From: Saprospiraceae bacterium
GTDB taxonomy: Bacteria; Bacteroidota; Bacteroidia; Chitinophagales; Saprospiraceae
Direction of reading: 5' to 3'
NCBI GenBank assembly: GCA_020628755.1
Contig: JAHDEQ010000142.1
Location: forward strand, 1-11,368
DNA: 11,368 bases
Part shown: positions 7,527 to 11,368 of the stretch, piece after piece
Layout: each line of letters begins with the position of its first letter
How positions within the stretch are numbered: position 1 is the first letter of the stretch
The notes under the pieces: generated by a model
What the model was told of the DNA's origin: nothing
What the model saw: the letters and a program-made list of their open reading frames with translations, nothing else
The model's database searches: none
Program-made: the position numbers and the translations under genes

Positions 7527-8792
7527 TTAAGTCAATTGTCGTTGCAACTTTTTGAGGTAAGGCAAATAATGTACTTCTATGGTATGACGTTTGGCTTTGA
7601 CAAATTCTTGGTCTATAAAATCAGAATCTTTTTCGGCTAGTTGTTCTAAATTTTCGGGTAGCTCGAATTGTCCTTTAATGTACTTTGCAGCGAGACGGGC
7701 TTGAGCGTCGCTCAAGGGCCAAACGGCTCCTTGCGGTTGTACTAAGCCTATAAAAATCAGGTTCTTGTGTCGAGGATGGAACATCCGAAGATACAAAGGA
7801 ACTCTGTCGGCTTCAGAATAATCAACAAAGGCTTTTTCAAAAAATGGAGTTGCAATTTTATAACCTGTTGCAGCTATGATTGCATCGTATTCTTCGACTA
7901 TTCCATTGCTAAAAAAGACTTTTTCACCTGCTACTTTTTGGATGCCTTTGCGAGGATGCACTTTGCCATGACGAATTTTGTATAACAACTCCGAATTGAG
8001 GGTTGGATGCGATTTGGTAACGGCAAATTTTGGGCTTTCCAGCCCATAATCTTCGTATTTTCCAAGTTGAATACGCAGGGTTATTTTTTGTAAAATCCCA
8101 GTTAAAAATTTAGGAAAATATTGCAATTGCTTATTAAAAGTATCTGTTGGTTTACCTAAAAAAAACTTAGGAATAATATAATTGGGATTGCGAATACTAA
8201 TCGCAACTTTCTCGGCTACTCGACTTGTTTCTACGGCACAATCGCAACCCGAATTGCCCGAACCAATGACCAAAACTCGCTTTCCTTCGTAAGCTCTATT
8301 GTTTTTATAAGCATGAGAATGAATAAAATCTCCTGTAAAATTGCCTTCCAAATTGGGCAATCTTGGGACAGAATGATGACCATTTGCGAGCATTAAATAG
8401 TCGAAAGTATCCTGCGTTCCATCTGCCAAAGTAAGCAACCAAGTTTCGTCGGCATTCTTGCGAACTTGCTCTACTTTTGTATTAAATTTGATGTAATCAT
8501 ACAATCCAAAATGCTCGGCATAGGAACGAAAATAGTCCAATACTTGCTTGTGTGAAGGATAGTCAGGATAATCTTCAGGCATCGGAAAATCCGAATATTC
8601 CGACATCGTTTTGGAGCTGATAATGTGAGTGGTTTCGCATACGCTAGAATGCGAAGGTTGAGCCGAAAAAATCCAGTTTCCACCGACATCAGCATTTTGT
8701 TCATAACACACTACATCTTTTATCCCCGCTTCGACTAGGTTTTTAACGGCTGTTATTCCTGAACAACCTGCTCCGATAATGCATACTTTCAT
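7527..8792 (-). CDS. Flavin-containing monooxygenase (FMO family)
   Basis: This 421-residue class B flavoprotein monooxygenase should use FAD, NADPH and O2 to oxygenate a nucleophilic N or S atom of a small substrate. The N-terminal FAD-binding motif G7-A-G9-C-S-G12 follows directly from the start, with GGNW at 37-40. The FMO signature FxGxxxHxxxY is F152-T-G154-D-F-I-H158-S-H-A-Y162. The NADPH-binding motif is G177-S-G179-N-S-G182, and the late ATGY motif is 308-311. Length is typical of bacterial FMOs. No signal peptide is seen, so it is cytosolic. The frame extends 20 codons upstream to a TTG at 8852, but that TTG ends a -7 box and the extra residues are basic and unlike an FAD-domain start, so I chose the ATG at 8792. 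It is divergent from the peroxidase gene. The substrate is unknown; a Baeyer-Villiger role is less likely. Confidence 0.9.
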   Translation of the reverse strand: MKVCIIGAGCSGITAVKNLVEAGIKDVVCYEQNADVGGNWIFSAQPSHSSVCETTHIISSKTMSEYSDFPMPEDYPDYPSHKQVLDYFRSYAEHFGLYDYIKFNTKVEQVRKNADETWLLTLADGTQDTFDYLMLANGHHSVPRLPNLEGNFTGDFIHSHAYKNNRAYEGKRVLVIGSGNSGCDCAVETSRVAEKVAISIRNPNYIIPKFFLGKPTDTFNKQLQYFPKFLTGILQKITLRIQLGKYEDYGLESPKFAVTKSHPTLNSELLYKIRHGKVHPRKGIQKVAGEKVFFSNGIVEEYDAIIAATGYKIATPFFEKAFVDYSEADRVPLYLRMFHPRHKNLIFIGLVQPQGAVWPLSDAQARLAAKYIKGQFELPENLEQLAEKDSDFIDQEFVKAKRHTIEVHYLPYLKKLQRQLT

Positions 8793-8849
8793 TGGTCTAA
8801 GATTATGTGAAAGAGCTTTACTAACTTTGCGTTTCTTTAAACCTTCCCG

Positions 8850-8857
8850 CAAACCTA
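8850..8857 (-). promoter_or_regulatory. -7 box TAGGTTTG for the monooxygenase
   Basis: The minus strand reads TAGGTTTG, an exact TAnnTTTG match 57 bases before the ATG at 8792. Transcription would start near 8844 with a leader of about 50 bases. No TTG lies at the -33 spacing. Confidence 0.5.
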
Positions 8858-8858
8858 G

Positions 8859-8872
8859 CTACCGACAGGTAG
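8859..8872. repeat. Small hairpin CTACC-GACA-GGTAG
   Basis: A perfect 5-base inverted repeat with a 4-base loop abuts the upstream side of the monooxygenase -7 box. At this position it could be an operator for that promoter or a copy of a short dispersed palindrome. It has no T-tract on either strand, so it is not a terminator. Confidence 0.35.
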
Positions 8873-8889
8873 ATTTAGAAAAGCTGTAC

Positions 8890-8902
8890 TTTCAAATTGA
8901 AA
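8890..8902. promoter_or_regulatory. Palindrome TTTCAA-A-TTGAAA in the divergent promoter region
   Basis: This is a perfect 6+1+6 inverted repeat about 33 bases upstream of the monooxygenase -7 box and about 60 bases before the peroxidase -7 box. The position suits a regulator serving both genes, but AT-rich palindromes of this size arise by chance. Confidence 0.25.
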
Positions 8903-8960
8903 AATACTGTCAGAAAAATGACTTTTCCTTTTCAAATCTAAATTTAAGGATATATTTAGT

Positions 8961-8968
8961 TAATTTTG
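8961..8968 (+). promoter_or_regulatory. -7 box TAATTTTG for the peroxidase
   Basis: This is an exact match to TAnnTTTG, 27 bases before the GTG start at 8996. It predicts transcription from about 8975. No -33 TTG is evident. Confidence 0.45.
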
Positions 8969-8970
8969 AA

Positions 8971-8985
8971 AAACAAAATTTGTTT
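8971..8985. promoter_or_regulatory. Palindrome AAACAAA-A-TTTGTTT at the peroxidase transcription start
   Basis: A perfect 7+1+7 inverted repeat lies immediately after the peroxidase -7 box and so covers the predicted transcription start. A repressor bound here could block initiation, though low complexity makes chance a fair alternative. Confidence 0.28.
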
Positions 8986-8995
8986 GTACTAGAAC

Positions 8996-10453
8996 GTGAA
9001 AAAAATCTTTAAAAAATATAATTTCTTCCTGAGTATTCCTCTCTTGATTTTGGTTTTGGCTATGACTTTTCCCATTGTCAATCCTTCGATTATTGATTTG
9101 AATAGTTTGGAAAACTACGCCAATCAAGTCATTCCTCCTTACATCACTAAAGATAATACGCCGCCCGAAAATCCTATTACTGACAAGGGTGCGACGCTTG
9201 GTCGAGTCTTGTTTTACGACAAAAAACTATCTGTAAATAATAGCATTTCTTGTGCCTCTTGTCATCAACAAGAAGCAGCTTTTAGCGATACTGAGCCTGT
9301 CAGTTTTGGTGTCAATGGTACAACGACTAGACATTCGCCTCGCCTTATCAATTTACGTTTTGGAGAGGAGACGAAGTTTTTTTGGGACGAACGTGCTGTC
9401 ACCTTAGAAGCTCTGATTTTTGAACCCATCGAAGACCATATTGAAATGGGATTTAGTGGTACAAATGGTCAACCCAGTTTGGATTCGCTATTTAATCGCC
9501 TTTCGGCCGAAAATTATTATCAAGAATTGTTTGCCTTTGCTTTTGGAGATACCGAAATCAATCAAGAACGCATCGAAAAAGCCATTGCTCAATTTATGCG
9601 AAGCATCCAATCCTTTGATAGCAAATATGACGAAGGGCGAATAGCAGTTGCAAATGATTCTGTTCCTTTTACTAATTTTAGTACAAGTGAAAATTTGGGT
9701 AAGAAAATATTTTTAGAAAAACCTGTTTTTGATGACTTTGGCCATCGCATCGCAGGTGGCGCGGGCTGCGCCCAGTGCCACAATCCGCCCGAATTTGATA
9801 TTGACCCCGAATCGGGAAATAATGGAATTGTTGGCGTTTTTGGCTCGACCAATGAAAAGGATTTTTCCATCACACGTGTTCCAACGTTACGAGATTTAAC
9901 CGATGACTCGAATACCGCTTTTGGGGGATTTATGCACAATGCCTCAATGGGCGAAATCTCTAAAATTTATGGTGTTATCGCACATTATAATTCCATTCCA
10001 GATGTAACGGACAATCCAAATATTGACAAACGTTTAGTTCCAAATGGCCATCCACAACAATTGCATCTGACAGCGAGCGAGAGTATTGGTTTGGCACATT
10101 TTCTAAAAACCTTGAAAGGAAAAGATGTCTTTATCAATCCCAAATGGTCAAACCCTTTTGATGAAAATGGAAATTTGAACATGATTCCTTTGACGACAAC
10201 ATCGGTTGATAATACTTCAAAAGAGACTATCCTACTCTATCCAAATCCAGTTGATACAGAGCTTTCTATTCAATCCGATATTGATTTTGATGAAGTTCAA
10301 ATTATAGCTAACAATGGTCGTTTGATTCAAAGGAAAAGCATCAATTCAAATCGGCCAATTGACCTAAGTCAATTGACAGCAGGTTTGTACTTTTTAGTTT
10401 TTAAAAATCACTCCACCCAACAAGTTTATAGTCAAAAAATCATGGTTTATTAA
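8996..10453 (+). CDS. Di-heme cytochrome c peroxidase (MauG/CcpA family) with T9SS type A tail
   Basis: This 485-residue exported di-heme protein should reduce H2O2 or oxidise a partner through two c-type hemes. Residues 1-30 form a signal peptide or signal anchor (KKIFKKY, then a hydrophobic run). Heme-binding motifs are C86-A-S-C89-H90 and C258-A-Q-C261-H262. Family landmarks are LGRVLFYDKKLS before heme one, RHSPRLIN (112-119), FFWDERAVTLEAL (128-140), VPTLRDLTD after heme two and GFMHNASM (311-318). Residues 413-485 are a type A sorting domain, with LLYPNPVDTELSI, DLSQLTAGLYFL and a basic KIMVY end. That predicts T9SS secretion, unlike the usual periplasmic enzyme. The start is GTG; the first internal Met (23) lies inside the signal sequence. 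Distal heme ligands are not assigned. It could act in a MauG-like maturation role instead. Confidence 0.93.
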   Translation: MKKIFKKYNFFLSIPLLILVLAMTFPIVNPSIIDLNSLENYANQVIPPYITKDNTPPENPITDKGATLGRVLFYDKKLSVNNSISCASCHQQEAAFSDTEPVSFGVNGTTTRHSPRLINLRFGEETKFFWDERAVTLEALIFEPIEDHIEMGFSGTNGQPSLDSLFNRLSAENYYQELFAFAFGDTEINQERIEKAIAQFMRSIQSFDSKYDEGRIAVANDSVPFTNFSTSENLGKKIFLEKPVFDDFGHRIAGGAGCAQCHNPPEFDIDPESGNNGIVGVFGSTNEKDFSITRVPTLRDLTDDSNTAFGGFMHNASMGEISKIYGVIAHYNSIPDVTDNPNIDKRLVPNGHPQQLHLTASESIGLAHFLKTLKGKDVFINPKWSNPFDENGNLNMIPLTTTSVDNTSKETILLYPNPVDTELSIQSDIDFDEVQIIANNGRLIQRKSINSNRPIDLSQLTAGLYFLVFKNHSTQQVYSQKIMVY

Positions 10454-11256
10454 CTCATAAATGAACGGATGACTTTGGCCAATCCCATTTTGTTGTAGTT
10501 GAGGTGTTGTGCGCCATCCACATACAAACTTATACCCGTGATATACGCCGACAAGGGGCTCGCCAAAAAGCAAACTGCATTGGCTACTTCCTCGACTTTA
10601 CCAAATCGCTTCATCGGAATATCTTCTTTGGCTTCATCAAACATCGCTTGAATGGGCGGCGGATACGTTCCCAAACCCGAAGATTCAATAATACCAGGCG
10701 CTACACAATTGATACGAATATTAAATTCGCTCCATTCTTGGGCAAGGGTTTTGGATAAATTTTCGACTCCTGCACGGGCTGCGCCTGTATGAATCATCCC
10801 TGGAAAACCTCGATGTATATCCGCTATAATATTGACAATTGTGCCGCTTTTTTGAGGAATAAAAAAAGATTTCCCCATTTCACGAGTCATGTAAAACGTA
10901 CCATTGAGGTTGTTATTGATGACGGCATTCCAACCCTTGTCGTTGATGTATTCGGCGAGGGCAGGAAATTGTCCGCCTGCATTATTGACCAAAATATCGA
11001 GTTGTCCGCATTCGGTTTTTATAAATTCGGCAAGGGCTTGAATTTCTTCGGTTTTACGAATATCGCAGGATTTGGCAAGGCAAGTTCCATACTCGCTCAA
11101 TGCCTCGGCTGCTTTTTGAAGGGGTTCGTCTTTGCGAGAACAAATTATAACTTTTGCGCCTAGTTGAAGCATCTGTTGGGCAATGGCGTAGCCAATGCCA
11201 CTGCGTCCGCCAGTGACTAAGGCAATTTTATCTTTGAATAAGTTGTTTGAATACAT
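10450..11256 (-). CDS. Short-chain dehydrogenase/reductase, peroxisomal trans-2-enoyl-CoA reductase (PECR)-like
   Basis: This 268-residue SDR has the Rossmann cofactor motif TGGRSGIG (15-22), a basic SRK at 40-42 that suits NADP(H), and NNAGG (91-95). The segment from NIIADIHRGFPG through HTGAARAGVENLSK to RINCVAPGIIES closely recalls animal PECR, which reduces trans-2-enoyl-CoA in fatty-acid chain elongation. The standard YxxxK is not present: its usual place reads T157-G-A-A-R161, and the nearby ENLSK (165-169) has Glu where PECR, as I recall it, has Tyr. The related 2,4-dienoyl-CoA reductases also depart from the motif, so enoyl- or dienoyl-CoA reduction is plausible, but the substrate is inference. 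The protein is cytosolic. The ATG start is unambiguous. The stop codon overlaps the peroxidase stop by 4 bases in convergent orientation, with no terminator between. Confidence 0.86.
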   Translation of the reverse strand: MYSNNLFKDKIALVTGGRSGIGYAIAQQMLQLGAKVIICSRKDEPLQKAAEALSEYGTCLAKSCDIRKTEEIQALAEFIKTECGQLDILVNNAGGQFPALAEYINDKGWNAVINNNLNGTFYMTREMGKSFFIPQKSGTIVNIIADIHRGFPGMIHTGAARAGVENLSKTLAQEWSEFNIRINCVAPGIIESSGLGTYPPPIQAMFDEAKEDIPMKRFGKVEEVANAVCFLASPLSAYITGISLYVDGAQHLNYNKMGLAKVIRSFMS

Positions 11257-11275
11257 GGTATTTCTATTTTTACTA

Positions 11276-11283
11276 CAAAGAAC
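11276..11283 (-). promoter_or_regulatory. Weak -7-like box GTTCTTTG before the reductase
   Basis: The minus strand reads GTTCTTTG, sharing only the TTTG half of TAnnTTTG, 19 bases before the ATG at 11256. It is the best candidate in the short visible upstream region. No -33 TTG is seen. Confidence 0.2.
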
Positions 11284-11294
11284 TTAAAAATCCA

Positions 11295-11302
11295 TAACTT
11301 TG
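11295..11302 (+). promoter_or_regulatory. Candidate -7 box TAACTTTG for a gene beyond the right edge
   Basis: This plus-strand sequence is an exact TAnnTTTG match, pointing out of the window and divergent from the reductase. The remaining bases (11303-11368) contain no ATG, so any gene would start beyond the edge. No -33 TTG is evident. Confidence 0.35.
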
Positions 11303-11368
11303 TAAAAAATATAGTTGTGTTCAGCTCAAGAAAATTAATTTATTTCGTTTTTGTCATCGTTTTTTGTG

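Noticed and set aside
9589..9939. A 116-codon minus-strand open frame
   Set aside because: It is antisense to the peroxidase across the second heme motif and has no recognisable domain.
10789..11163. A 124-codon plus-strand open frame
   Set aside because: It lies wholly within and antisense to the reductase, whose family motifs are clear. The plus-strand translation matches nothing and is a by-product of coding bias.
129..11256. A multi-gene novel system (defence, secondary metabolism or polysaccharide utilisation)
   Set aside because: The six genes are separately transcribed, differ in function and strand, and lack nucleases, SusC/D pairs, synthases or other hallmark partners.

Overview
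The window comes from an AT-rich member of the Bacteroidota (Bacteroidetes). Two proteins carry C-terminal type IX secretion (T9SS) sorting domains, a trait confined to this phylum: a 1700-residue surface protein ends in a type B (gliding-motility-associated) domain, and a di-heme peroxidase ends in a type A domain. Upstream regions carry the phylum's -7 promoter motif TAnnTTTG, and starts lack clear Shine-Dalgarno sequences. The sequence does not fix the genus.

Layout: six complete genes. Four lie on the minus strand from right to left: flavin-containing monooxygenase (7527-8792), giant repeat protein (2195-7297), alpha/beta hydrolase (1292-2098) and family 2 glycosyltransferase (129-884). 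Each has its own intergenic gap, and a clear intrinsic terminator follows the giant gene, so this is not one tight operon. The peroxidase (8996-10453) is on the plus strand, divergent from the monooxygenase. A short-chain dehydrogenase/reductase (10450-11256, minus) converges on it with a 4-bp overlap of the stop codons. The first ~128 bases and last ~110 bases are edge sequence with candidate promoters.

The genes do not form an obvious pathway. The giant protein and the peroxidase share the T9SS export route. The glycosyltransferase probably acts in envelope polysaccharide synthesis. The hydrolase, monooxygenase and reductase are soluble enzymes of unknown substrate.

The most unusual DNA is the 407-bp gap at 885-1291. 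It holds a 40-bp-period array of small palindromes whose last copy is interrupted by a 159-bp, nearly whole-length palindromic element. That element has GTAACG/CGTTAC ends and a TAA duplication. Removing it restores the repeat copy with one mismatch, which is good internal evidence of a MITE-like insertion. Other points of interest are a helically phased CACAGAG repeat, cysteine-defined sub-blocks in the giant protein, and a reductase lacking the standard YxxxK residues. I see no defence system, CRISPR array, RNA gene or clearly novel multi-gene system.
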